Positions 56,905-64,000 of a DNA stretch of 64,000 nucleotides are shown in pieces. The first letter of the stretch is position 1. Every line of letters begins with the position of its first letter. The stretch covers positions 1-64,000 of the forward strand of contig JAFGBU010000020.1 of NCBI GenBank assembly GCA_016932995.1, given 5' to 3'. Source of the DNA: Desulfovibrionaceae bacterium (lineage in GTDB: Bacteria; Desulfobacterota; Desulfovibrionia; Desulfovibrionales; Desulfovibrionaceae). Under the pieces are notes generated by a model, which was not told the DNA's origin, did not search any database, and worked only from the letters and a program-made list of their open reading frames with translations. Position numbers and translations under genes: made by a program.

Positions 56905-58020
56905 ATGGCCCGGGCGGTGGCCCTGGCCCTGCGCGGCCGGGGCCCGGCCGCGCCCAATCCCTGCGTCGGGGCCCTGCTGGTCAAGGACGGCCTGGTCCTG
57001 GCCGAGGGCTGGCACCGAAAGTACGGCGGCCCCCACGCCGAGCGCGAGTGCCTGGCCCAAGCCCGGGACAGGGGCCTGGACCCCGCGGGCTGCGAGATGT
57101 ACGTCACGCTCGAGCCCTGCAACCACCAGGGCAAGACCCCGCCGTGCACCGAGGCCATCCTCGCGGCCGGGATAAAGAGGGTCCTGATCGGGACCAGGGA
57201 CCCCAACCCGGACGTGGCCGGGGGCGGGGCTGAGCGCCTTGAGGCCGGGGGCGTCGAGGTGGTCCGCGGGATACTTGAACGCGACTGCCTGGACCTGATC
57301 GCGGACTTCAAACTGTTCAAGGACAGCGCCAGGACCTTCAACATCCTGAAGATGGCCTCGACCCTGGACGGCCGGATCGCCACCCGCCAGGGCAAAAGAG
57401 AGGCCGTGTCCTGCGCGCAGTCCTTTGAGGACGTGCACCGGCTCAGGGCGCGCGTCGGGGCCGTGCTCGTGGGCGGGGACACCCTGCGCCGGGACAACCC
57501 CTCCCTGACCTGCCGCCTCGAGGGCCGGGGGCCCGGGGCCGGCCAGCCCCTGGCCGTGGTGGTCACCCGCCGCCTGCCCGCGCCGGGCGAGGACCTGAAC
57601 CTGCTCCGAAAGCGGCCGGGCCAGACCGTGTTCTGGACCTCGCTCCAGGCGGCCAAGTCGGACCCGGCCCAGGCCCTGCGCGAGGTCGGCGCGCGCGTCT
57701 GGGGCCTGCCCGACGAGAACGGCGGCCTGAAATTCTGCCCGGGCTTCGAGAGGCTGAGGGCCGAGTGCGGCTGCTGGCACGCCGTGTGCGAGGGCGGCGG
57801 CCGGCTGGCCATGAGCCTGGCCGACCAGGGCCTGGTGGACGAGTTCGTGCTCTACCTCTCGCCGCGCGTGCTCGGCCGCGACGACGCCAGACCGCTTTTT
57901 TCCGGCGGCCGGGCCATGTCCATGGACCAGGCCCTGGGCTTTCGCATCGGCCTGGTCGAGCCCATGGGCCAAGACCTCAAGCTGACCCTCAGGCCCCAGG
58001 AACGGCCCCAGGGCCTTTGA
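56905..58020 (+). CDS. ribD: Bifunctional riboflavin deaminase/reductase RibD
   Basis: 371 aa from the ATG at 56905 (GAGGAG six bases upstream). An upstream TTG at 56857 would add 16 residues, including family-like N-terminal ones, and remains possible. The deaminase domain (about 1-145) has HAE at 44-46 and Cys72/Cys81 in LEPCNHQGKTPPC. The reductase domain (about 150-370) starts with ILKMASTLDGRIAT. It carries out steps two and three of riboflavin synthesis. It lies 53 bp before ribE. No FMN riboswitch was seen upstream. Confidence 0.95.
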   Translation: MARAVALALRGRGPAAPNPCVGALLVKDGLVLAEGWHRKYGGPHAERECLAQARDRGLDPAGCEMYVTLEPCNHQGKTPPCTEAILAAGIKRVLIGTRDPNPDVAGGGAERLEAGGVEVVRGILERDCLDLIADFKLFKDSARTFNILKMASTLDGRIATRQGKREAVSCAQSFEDVHRLRARVGAVLVGGDTLRRDNPSLTCRLEGRGPGAGQPLAVVVTRRLPAPGEDLNLLRKRPGQTVFWTSLQAAKSDPAQALREVGARVWGLPDENGGLKFCPGFERLRAECGCWHAVCEGGGRLAMSLADQGLVDEFVLYLSPRVLGRDDARPLFSGGRAMSMDQALGFRIGLVEPMGQDLKLTLRPQERPQGL

Positions 58021-58073
58021 TTCGCGCCAAGGCGCGGCGCGGCAACAACAAGACAAGCCAAGCGGAGGCGGAC

Positions 58074-58727
58074 ATGTTCACCGGACTGGTGCAGGGCAAG
58101 GGCAGGGTCGAGGCCGTGGACGGCGGCGCGGAAACCAGGTTCAGGATCAGGACCCTGTTCGACGCGGCCGACATCCGCAAGGGCGAGTCCGTGGCCGTGA
58201 ACGGGGTCTGCCTGACCGTGGAGACCTTCGGCGGGCAGACCTTCACCGCCTACGCCAGCCGGGAGACCCTGGACGTGACCAACCTGGACCGGCTCAAGCC
58301 CGGCTCCCAGGTCAACCTGGAGCGGGCCCTGGCCGCGGGCGACCGCCTGGGCGGGCACCTGGTCAGCGGCCACGTGGACTGCCTGGCCGTGGTCTCGGGG
58401 GTCAAGCCGGCCGGCCAGTCCAAGGTCTTCAAGCTGACCTTTCCCAAGGAGTTCTCCAACCTGGTCATCCAAAAGGGCTCGGTGGCCCTGGACGGGGTCA
58501 GCCTGACCGTGAACCTGTGCGGCGAGGACTGGCTGAGCGTGAACATCATCCCGGCCACCCAGAAGGAGACGACCATCTCCGAGTGGCGGCCCGGGTACGA
58601 GGCGAACATGGAGACCGACCTCATCGGCCGCTATGTCCAACGCATGCTCGGGCCCTGGGCCGAACGCCTGGCCGAGGGCTCCGGACCGGGCATGTCGCGC
58701 GAGTTCCTGGCCAAGCACGGCTTCTAG
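58074..58727 (+). CDS. ribE: Riboflavin synthase alpha subunit
   Basis: 217 aa from the ATG at 58074 (GGAGG shortly upstream). Two lumazine-binding repeats are visible. The first opens with MFTGLVQGKGRVEAV and has VNGVCLTVE. The second has GSVALDGVSLTVN. It converts two 6,7-dimethyl-8-ribityllumazines to riboflavin. Its stop codon overlaps by 4 bp the end of the convergent RND gene, with no terminator visible between them. The neighbouring ribBA gene lies beyond two minus-strand genes. Confidence 0.96.
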   Translation: MFTGLVQGKGRVEAVDGGAETRFRIRTLFDAADIRKGESVAVNGVCLTVETFGGQTFTAYASRETLDVTNLDRLKPGSQVNLERALAAGDRLGGHLVSGHVDCLAVVSGVKPAGQSKVFKLTFPKEFSNLVIQKGSVALDGVSLTVNLCGEDWLSVNIIPATQKETTISEWRPGYEANMETDLIGRYVQRMLGPWAERLAEGSGPGMSREFLAKHGF

Positions 58728-61399
58728 CGCCGCCGCCCGGCCCTGCGCAGGGCCAGGACCGCGGGCGCGAGCGTCAGGCAGGCGGCCAGGGTCAGGGACA
58801 TGCCCGCGGCGAGCACGAACCCCAGGCTGAAGATGCCCCGGTGCCGGGCGGTCATCATCAGGGCGAAGCCCAGGATGGTGGTCAGGCTGGTGAGCAGGAC
58901 GCCCTTGCCCGTGCCCGCGGCCAGGCCCGGCGGGTCGTCGTCCGGGGCCTGGCAAAAGCGGTGGGCCATGTGCACCCCGTTGTCCACGCCGATGCCGAAC
59001 ATCAGGGGCAGGATGATGATGTTGGCCGGGTTCAGATCGACCCCGAACAGAAACATGACCCCGAACAGAAGCGCGAAGCCCGCGCTGACCGGGATGAGGC
59101 AGAACAGCGCGTCCCCCAGGGACCTGAAGTCCACGAGCAGCAGGGCGAACACCGCGGCCAGGGCGTACAGCCCGGCCCTCCAGTAGCTTCGGGTCATGAG
59201 CCTGGTGGACTCGAAGACCTGGATCGCCGGGCCGACCACGGCCGGGTCCACGGAGCGCGCCTGGCCCACGAACTCCGCCAGGGCCTCGGGCCGGTACACG
59301 TCGCTCCGGGGAAAGACCATGACCTGGAGCGAGCCGTCAGGGCCCGCGGCCAGACGCCGCAGCCCGGGCGGCAGGTCCCGGGGGCAAAGGGGCCCGGTGT
59401 CCAGGGCCTGGTCCAGGCGCTCCTGCCCGGCCCGGCTGGCGGCCTTGAACAAAACCTTTAACTGCGAATACCTCCCGGCCTGCCGGTCCCCGGCCTCGGA
59501 CAGGGCCATGCCCGCCCGGCCCACGGCCTGCAAAAGCTCCTCCATGGCCGCCTCGACCCTGACCGGCAGGCCCAGGTCGCTGCGCTTCAGGCGCGCCTCC
59601 ACGGCCCGGTTCAGGTCCGCCAGGGCCCGGTCAAGGCCGCGGGCCGAGTCCGGGACCAGGGCCCGGGCAGGGGCGGCCGCGGAGATTTCGGCCCGTGTCC
59701 TGCGCAGGGCCTTAATCTTGCGCTCCTCGTCCTCCGGAAAGAGCAGCCCGGCCCCGCGCACCGCGGCCACCGAGGGCAGGTCCCTGAACCTCAGGGTCCG
59801 GGCGCGGGCCTCGGCCGGGTCCTTGGCCACCGAGGCGCAGAACCAGACGTTCTCGCCCCCGGAGAGCAGCCTGTTCAGCCAGGTCACGGACTCCACCCCC
59901 CGGGGCAGCAGGTTCTGGAGGTTGTAGTCGTACTTGAGCGCGCCGAAGGACAGAGACGAGACCAGGACCAGCCCGGCCGCGACCCACACGGTGGCCCGGG
60001 GCCTTCTGGCCAGGGCCGAGACCAGGCCCAGGCCGTGCATGTTGACCAGCCTGCGCTCCAGGGCCGCGACCTGGCCCGAGCGGGGCAAAAAAATCCTGAG
60101 CAGGGCCGGAAAGACCGTGAGCATGGCCGCAAGGCAGAGCAGGATGCCCGCGCCCGCGATCAGCCCCATCTCGGCGATGCCCCTGAACCCGGTGAAGGCC
60201 GTGGTCCCGAAGGCCGCGGCCGTGGTCACCGCCCCGGTGACCAGGCCCGGTCCGGTGGTCTGCATGGTGTCGGTCATGGCCAGGGCGAAGCCCTCGGGCC
60301 CGTCCCCGTAGTCGCGCCTAACCATCTCGAAGCGGCTCATCAGGTGGATGCCGAAGTCGATGCCCATGCCCAGGAGGATGACCGTGAAGACCACGGACAG
60401 GACCTGGAGGTGGCCGATGGCCAGGGTCAGGAACCCGAAGGTCCAGGCCAGGGGAAAGAGCAGGGCCAGGACCGCCAGAAGGGGCATGCGCCAGCCGTGA
60501 AAGGCCAGGATCAGGAGCAGGGCCACCCCGGCCACCGCGAGCAGGGAGCACAGGGTGGAGTCCGAGACCACGACCGCGGTCTCGTCGGCCTCGATGACCG
60601 GGACCCCGGTCAGCCCGGCCCGGACCCCGGGCTCGGCCCGGCCCGCGGCCTCAAGTGCCCGCCTGGCCGCGGCAACGGCCGGTCCGAGCTTGTCCACCTC
60701 GTCCGAGGTCTGGGGCTCGATGTGGACGAAGAACAGGTCCCCGGAACGGCTGGTGAAGTACCTGCGGCCCCGGCCCGGGCCGAGGATCTCGAAGGGGTCG
60801 GGGCCCCCGGACATGAACCGGGCCAGGCGGTCGAAGAACGCGGACAGCCTGGCCAGCCCGGCCTCGGCCTGCTCAAGGCCGGCGCCGGACCCGGCCGGGG
60901 CCTCGAACCTCCGGGCCAGGGCCCGGACGAACCCGGCCGGGCCCTGGGCCGCGAGCAGCGGGGCCGCGTCCGCAAGCTCCCTGAGCCGGGCCTTGAACTC
61001 GGGCAGGGGCAAAAGCCTGATCAGCGCGGCCGAGGATCGGGCGCTGTCGAACCCGGAAAACGCGGCCCTGAAAGAGGTCTTGTCGGCCTCGATCTCCCGG
61101 ACCAGGGCGTCCACAAAGCGCTCGGCCCTGGCCGCGCCGTCCGGGCCCTGGGGCCGCTCGACCACGGCCAACAGGTCGTCGTCGCCCGGAAAGTTCTTCA
61201 GCCGCTCCAGGTTGCGCCTGTTCCAGTCCAGGTCCGGGCTAAGCAGGTCGTTGCGATCGCCCAGATAGACCAGCCTGGTCGCGGCCAGCCAGACGCAGGC
61301 CAAAACCAGGACCAGGCCCAGGACCAGGACCGGCCAGGGGTGGTCGCTGACCAGCCGGGCCAGGCGGGCCAGGACCCTGAACCTCAGCAATCGGCTCAC
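58724..61399 (-). CDS. RND/MMPL-family exporter, HpnN-like
   Basis: 891 aa, with about twelve membrane helices in two halves (an N-terminal helix at about 20-40, five near 275-420, one near 450, five near 725-880). Each half has a large periplasmic loop. VTGAVTTAAAFGTTAFTGFRGIAEMGLIAG and the MGIDFGIHLMSRFE / GIGVDNGVHMAHRF pairs are characteristic of MMPL/HpnN-type RND proteins that move hydrophobic lipids, such as hopanoids, to the outer membrane. The substrate here is unknown; no squalene-hopene cyclase gene is in this window. The start overlaps the upstream epimerase gene by 4 bp (ATGA), so the two form one operon. Confidence 0.87.
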   Translation of the reverse strand: MSRLLRFRVLARLARLVSDHPWPVLVLGLVLVLACVWLAATRLVYLGDRNDLLSPDLDWNRRNLERLKNFPGDDDLLAVVERPQGPDGAARAERFVDALVREIEADKTSFRAAFSGFDSARSSAALIRLLPLPEFKARLRELADAAPLLAAQGPAGFVRALARRFEAPAGSGAGLEQAEAGLARLSAFFDRLARFMSGGPDPFEILGPGRGRRYFTSRSGDLFFVHIEPQTSDEVDKLGPAVAAARRALEAAGRAEPGVRAGLTGVPVIEADETAVVVSDSTLCSLLAVAGVALLLILAFHGWRMPLLAVLALLFPLAWTFGFLTLAIGHLQVLSVVFTVILLGMGIDFGIHLMSRFEMVRRDYGDGPEGFALAMTDTMQTTGPGLVTGAVTTAAAFGTTAFTGFRGIAEMGLIAGAGILLCLAAMLTVFPALLRIFLPRSGQVAALERRLVNMHGLGLVSALARRPRATVWVAAGLVLVSSLSFGALKYDYNLQNLLPRGVESVTWLNRLLSGGENVWFCASVAKDPAEARARTLRFRDLPSVAAVRGAGLLFPEDEERKIKALRRTRAEISAAAPARALVPDSARGLDRALADLNRAVEARLKRSDLGLPVRVEAAMEELLQAVGRAGMALSEAGDRQAGRYSQLKVLFKAASRAGQERLDQALDTGPLCPRDLPPGLRRLAAGPDGSLQVMVFPRSDVYRPEALAEFVGQARSVDPAVVGPAIQVFESTRLMTRSYWRAGLYALAAVFALLLVDFRSLGDALFCLIPVSAGFALLFGVMFLFGVDLNPANIIILPLMFGIGVDNGVHMAHRFCQAPDDDPPGLAAGTGKGVLLTSLTTILGFALMMTARHRGIFSLGFVLAAGMSLTLAACLTLAPAVLALRRAGRRR

Positions 61400-62400
61400 G
61401 CCAGGCCCCGGGCCCTGAGCCAGTCCACGGTCTCGGCCAGGGCCGGGGCGCAGGGCCGCGGGACCAGGCCCAGGGCCTTGAGCGAGGCCCGGCCGTCAAA
61501 ACGGAAATTGCGTCTGGTCAGCCTGACCCCGGTGACCGTGGCCATGGGCGTGCCCCCGCTGAGCCTGCACACGGCCTGCTCCAGCCAGGCAAAGGCCAGG
61601 GCCAATGCGTAGGGCGCGCGCCTGGTCGGCGCGGGCCGGCCGGTGAGCCTGGCGAGCTCCCTGAAGATGTCCGGCAGGGACCAGTTCTCCCCGGCCAGGA
61701 GATAGCGCCTGCCCGGCTCGCCCCTCTCGGCGCAGGCCAAGACGCCAAGGGCCGCGTCGCGCACGTCTATGAGGTTGATGTCCGCATCGAGATAGGCCCT
61801 GATCCGGCCCCTGGAAAAAGCCCGGATCATGCGCGTCAGCGGGCCCAGGTGCACGTCGCCCGGGCCCACGGGCACGGTCGGGCTGGCTATGGACACGGCC
61901 AGGCCCCTGGCGGCGAACTCCCCGGCCGCCTCCTCGGCCAGCCACTTGCTGCGGCAGTAGGGGCCGAGCTGGTCCTTGAGCCCGGTATGGGTCCGGTCGT
62001 CGATGGTTTCGCGGCCCTGCTGCGAGGTCAAAATGGACTCGGTGGACACGTGCACGACCTTGGCCGCCCCGGCCTCCAGGGCCGCGGCCAGGACATTGCG
62101 CGCGCCCTGGTGATTGACCTGCTCGAAGACCCTGGGGTCCCTGGCCCACAGGTTGGGGTTCGCGGCCAGGTGCAGGACCACGTCGCAGCCCCGGGCCGCC
62201 CGGCGCACGAAGTCCGGGTCCCTCAGGTCCCCGGCCGCGAACTCCACGCCCTTCTTGGGCAGGTGGTCCACGCAGGCCCCGGGCAGGTCCAGGACCCTGA
62301 CCGAAAGCCCCCTGTCCACCAGGAGCCCCACCAGGTGCGAGCCTATGAAACCGGCCCCGCCGGTGACCAGCACCCGGCTGCCGCGGGTCTCTAACTCCAT
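61396..62400 (-). CDS. NAD-dependent epimerase/dehydratase, HpnA-like
   Basis: 334 aa extended SDR. The NAD-binding VLVTGGAGFIGSHLVG is at the N-terminus, and the catalytic YxxxK is YCRSK in LGPYCRSKWLAEEA, preceded by VSTES. GAGGCGG precedes the ATG. The overlapping RND exporter, with which HpnA proteins are often linked, makes a role in lipid or glycolipid (for example hopanoid head-group) metabolism plausible, but this is inferred. UDP-sugar epimerases and 3-beta-hydroxysteroid dehydrogenase-like enzymes are alternatives. Confidence 0.85.
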   Translation of the reverse strand: MELETRGSRVLVTGGAGFIGSHLVGLLVDRGLSVRVLDLPGACVDHLPKKGVEFAAGDLRDPDFVRRAARGCDVVLHLAANPNLWARDPRVFEQVNHQGARNVLAAALEAGAAKVVHVSTESILTSQQGRETIDDRTHTGLKDQLGPYCRSKWLAEEAAGEFAARGLAVSIASPTVPVGPGDVHLGPLTRMIRAFSRGRIRAYLDADINLIDVRDAALGVLACAERGEPGRRYLLAGENWSLPDIFRELARLTGRPAPTRRAPYALALAFAWLEQAVCRLSGGTPMATVTGVRLTRRNFRFDGRASLKALGLVPRPCAPALAETVDWLRARGLA

Positions 62401-62426
62401 GTCCGCCTCGGACGAAATCCGGATTG

Positions 62427-62450
62427 GGGCCCGGCCGCGCGGCCGGGCCC
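62427..62450. repeat. 24-bp perfect GC palindrome in the epimerase leader
   Basis: GGGCCCGGCCGC and its exact reverse complement abut without a spacer at 62438/62439. It lies in the untranslated leader of the epimerase gene (minus strand), about 27 nt before the ATG. It could form a hairpin close to the ribosome-binding site, or be a protein-binding site. Confidence 0.85.
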
Positions 62451-62570
62451 TGAAAATCGTCCCCCAGGGGCTAGCACAAGGCGGGTCCGGCTATCAAGCG
62501 GCCGGGTGCGGCCACGGAAACCAGCGGCCTGAAGCGCAACGCGTTCATACTTCCCCCCACGCCCGGGCGT

Positions 62571-62629
62571 CTTTGGCCAAAGATATTGTCACACCGGGCA
62601 CTTGACTTCAACCCGACCGGGCGTATTCA
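62571..62629. promoter_or_regulatory. Overlapping divergent promoters with palindromic sites
   Basis: This lies in the 415-bp gap between the epimerase and ribBA. The decamer TTGACTTCAA (62602-62611) supplies two -35 boxes. On the plus strand, TTGACT (62602-62607) and TATTCA (62624-62629) are 16 nt apart. On the minus strand, TTGAAG (complement of 62606-62611) and CAATAT (complement of 62583-62588) are 17 nt apart. Directly beside the minus-strand -10 box is the 12-bp palindrome CTTTGGCCAAAG (62571-62582). One polymerase would exclude the other. Confidence 0.5.
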
Positions 62630-62642
62630 GTGAGCAAGGCCA

Positions 62643-62678
62643 AAGGGCCCGGGAGCCGGGCGGCGGACCCCGGCCCTT
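62643..62678 (+). terminator. Possible attenuator hairpin in the ribBA leader
   Basis: AAGGGCC (62643-62649) pairs with GGCCCTT (62672-62678), extended by GGG/CCC (62651-62653 with 62668-62670). It lies downstream of the first plus-strand promoter, and its right arm runs into the -35 box of the second. No T-run follows. Confidence 0.35.
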
Positions 62679-62704
62679 GAGGATATATCATACTGTAATA
62701 TTTA
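62677..62704 (+). promoter_or_regulatory. AT-rich promoter of ribBA
   Basis: TTGAGG (62677-62682), a 16-nt AT-rich spacer and TATTTA (62699-62704). The surrounding 40 bp are by far the most AT-rich of this part of the window. Confidence 0.55.
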
Positions 62705-62722
62705 ATTATTTATCGAAGAAAA

Positions 62723-62801
62723 TTGCCCCTTTCCCCAAACCGCGTTTTTGGGGTAGAAAATGGGGTTCAAAAACCACTGCCCTGCGCAGGGGCCGGGGCA
62801 A
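62723..62801 (+). promoter_or_regulatory. Candidate structured leader of ribBA
   Basis: Three helices fit together as a three-way junction: P1 TTGCCCC (62723-62729) with GGGGCAA (62795-62801), P2 CCCCAAA (62733-62739) with TTTGGGG (62747-62753), and P3 CCCT/AGGG around loop GCGC (62780-62791). P1 ends 5 nt before the AAGGA ribosome-binding site. An alternative pairing of TTTCC (62730-62734) with GGAAA (62807-62811) would hide that site. The conserved parts of the FMN riboswitch are absent. Confidence 0.35.
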
Positions 62802-62815
62802 GACAAGGAAAAGCC

Positions 62816-64000
62816 ATGTCGCTTTGCAGGATAGAGGAGGCCATCGAGGACATCCGCCAGGGCCGGATGGTGATCATGGTCGACGACGAGGACCGGGAGA
62901 ACGAGGGCGACCTGGTCGTGGCCGCGGAAAAGACCACGCCCGCGGCCATCAACTTCATGGCCACCCACGGCCGGGGGCTCATCTGCCTGGCCATGTCCGG
63001 GGCCCTGATCGACCGCCTGCGCCTGCCGCTCATGTCCTCGGCCAACAAGTCCAAGTTCCACACCAACTTCACGGTCTCCATCGAGGCCCGCGAGGGCGTG
63101 ACCACGGGCATCTCGGCCTTTGACCGGGCGCACACCGTGCTCACCGCGGTGGACGACAAGACCCAGGCCGAGGACATCGTCACCCCGGGCCACGTGTTCC
63201 CGCTGCGGGCCATGGACGGCGGGGTCCTGGTCCGGGCCGGCCAGACCGAGGGCAGCGTGGACCTGGCCAGGCTGGCCGGGCTCAAGCCGGCCGGGGTCAT
63301 CTGCGAGATCATGCGCGAGGACGGCAACATGGCCCGCATGGACGACCTCAAGCCCTTTGCCCAAAAGCACGGCCTGAAGATCTGCTCGGTGGCCGACCTG
63401 ATCAACTACCGCCTGAGGTTCGGGGACTCCCTGGTCTCCAAGATATCCGAGGCCGACCTGCCCACGCGCCACGGCCACTTCAAGGCCACTGCCTTCCGCT
63501 CCGAGGTCGACGGCCGCACGCACATCGCCCTGAGCATGGGCCAGATCACCCCGGACGAGCCGGTCCTGGTGCGCGTGCACAGCGAGTGCCTGACCGGCGA
63601 CGTGTTCGGGTCCCTGCGCTGCGACTGCGGCGGCCAGCTGGCCGCGGCCATGTGCCAGATAAACAAGGCCGGCCGGGGCCTGGTCCTGTACATGCGCCAG
63701 GAGGGCCGAGGCATCGGCCTGGGCAACAAGATCAAGGCCTACCACCTCCAGGACGAGGGCTACGACACGGTCGAGGCCAACCAGAAGCTCGGGTTCCAGC
63801 CGGACCTGCGCGAGTACGGCACCGGGGCCCAGATACTGGTCGCCATGGGCGTCTCCAAGATGAGGCTTCTGACCAACAACCCCAAGAAGATAATCGGCCT
63901 GGAGGGCTACGGCCTGGAGGTCGTGGAGAGGGTGCCCATAGAGATGAGCGCCTGCGAGACGAACATAGACTATCTGACGACCAAGAAGGAAAAGATGGGC
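62816..64000 (+). CDS. ribBA: Bifunctional DHBP synthase/GTP cyclohydrolase II (3' end outside window)
   Basis: At least 395 aa; the frame is open to the last base of the window, so the C-terminus is missing by a few residues only, judged by family length. The DHBP synthase domain (about 5-200) has [18 protein letters not shown] and [10 protein letters not shown]. The GTP cyclohydrolase II domain (about 205-395) has the zinc cysteines Cys258, Cys269 and Cys271 in [18 protein letters not shown], and [14 protein letters not shown]. It makes both precursors of riboflavin. It belongs functionally with ribD and ribE but is separated from them by two minus-strand genes and has its own leader. Confidence 0.95.
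   Translation, partial: MSLCRIEEAIEDIRQGRMVIMVDDEDRENEGDLVVAAEKTTPAAINFMATHGRGLICLAMSGALIDRLRLPLMSSANKSKFHTNFTVSIEAREGVTTGISAFDRAHTVLTAVDDKTQAEDIVTPGHVFPLRAMDGGVLVRAGQTEGSVDLARLAGLKPAGVICEIMREDGNMARMDDLKPFAQKHGLKICSVADLINYRLRFGDSLVSKISEADLPTRHGHFKATAFRSEVDGRTHIALSMGQITPDEPVLVRVHSECLTGDVFGSLRCDCGGQLAAAMCQINKAGRGLVLYMRQEGRGIGLGNKIKAYHLQDEGYDTVEANQKLGFQPDLREYGTGAQILVAMGVSKMRLLTNNPKKIIGLEGYGLEVVERVPIEMSACETNIDYLTTKKEKMG

Noticed and set aside
62401-62815. FMN riboswitch before ribBA, and a small gene in this 415-bp gap
   Set aside because: None of the conserved RFN-element segments is present, and no open frame with a plausible ribosome-binding site and codon pattern was found. The gap holds promoters, palindromes and the leader.

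Overview
The window reads as an intact, gene-dense chromosomal segment of a very GC-rich Gram-negative bacterium. The best fit is a Desulfovibrionales-type deltaproteobacterium (Desulfobacterota). This rests on three things: the gene order mraZ-rsmH-ftsL-ftsI-murE-murF-mraY-murD-ftsW-murG-murC-murB-ftsQ-ftsA-ftsZ, the order rpmF-plsX-fabH-fabG-acpP-fabF-glyA-dCMP deaminase-ribD-ribE, and the presence of LpxK, ZraP and DUF4405 proteins. The assignment is by family and gene-order recognition, not by a database search. Arginine is often AGG, and the strong third-position G/C bias produces very long false reading frames on the opposite strand and in shifted frames. I see no prophage, insertion sequence, CRISPR array or integrase.

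Layout. 1-105 is a short tandem-repeat array. 178-6380 (minus) holds rnr, lpxK, a Bax-inhibitor-1-like protein, a cation/Ca2+ antiporter and a PP-loop ATPase fused to an NFACT-R-like domain. 6511-11213 (plus) holds recA, alaS, rplM and rpsI, with clear terminators and promoters. 11342-15373 holds a radical SAM protein, purM (minus), a small Thr-rich secreted protein, the AmmeMemoRadiSam radical SAM enzyme and tRNA-Pro(UGG). 15439-22705 is mostly minus strand: an Rrf2 regulator, an HD protein, an RlmD-like rRNA methyltransferase, a DUF3108 protein, a CBS protein (plus), an HD-GYP-like protein and pyruvate kinase.

22957-39920 is the complete division and cell-wall cluster on the plus strand, tightly packed with repeated ATGA/GTGA start-stop overlaps. 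It is preceded by three GTGG motifs at exact 10-bp spacing, the layout expected of a MraZ operator. 39986-41638 is a TIGR03960-like radical SAM protein.

41641-46609 is the most distinctive regulatory region. A zinc-ribbon FmdB gene diverges from a ZraP-like periplasmic gene, and ZraP is followed by a DUF4405 membrane protein, a ZraS-like histidine kinase and a ZraR-like sigma54 activator. The fmdB-zraP gap carries a cluster of TTGCACA motifs and a near-perfect -24/-12 sigma54 promoter, so the whole sensor-regulator-target circuit can be read from sequence.

46666-58727 carries an HDOD protein, a NifU-like protein, gltX, rpmB (minus) and the plus-strand run DUF177-rpmF-plsX-fabH-fabG-acpP-fabF-glyA-dCMP deaminase-ribD-ribE. 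This joins ribosomal protein, fatty acid, one-carbon and riboflavin synthesis. Two overlapping minus-strand genes (an RND/MMPL exporter resembling HpnN and an NAD-dependent epimerase resembling HpnA) separate ribE from ribBA. ribBA has an unusually AT-rich, potentially structured leader and runs off the right edge of the window.
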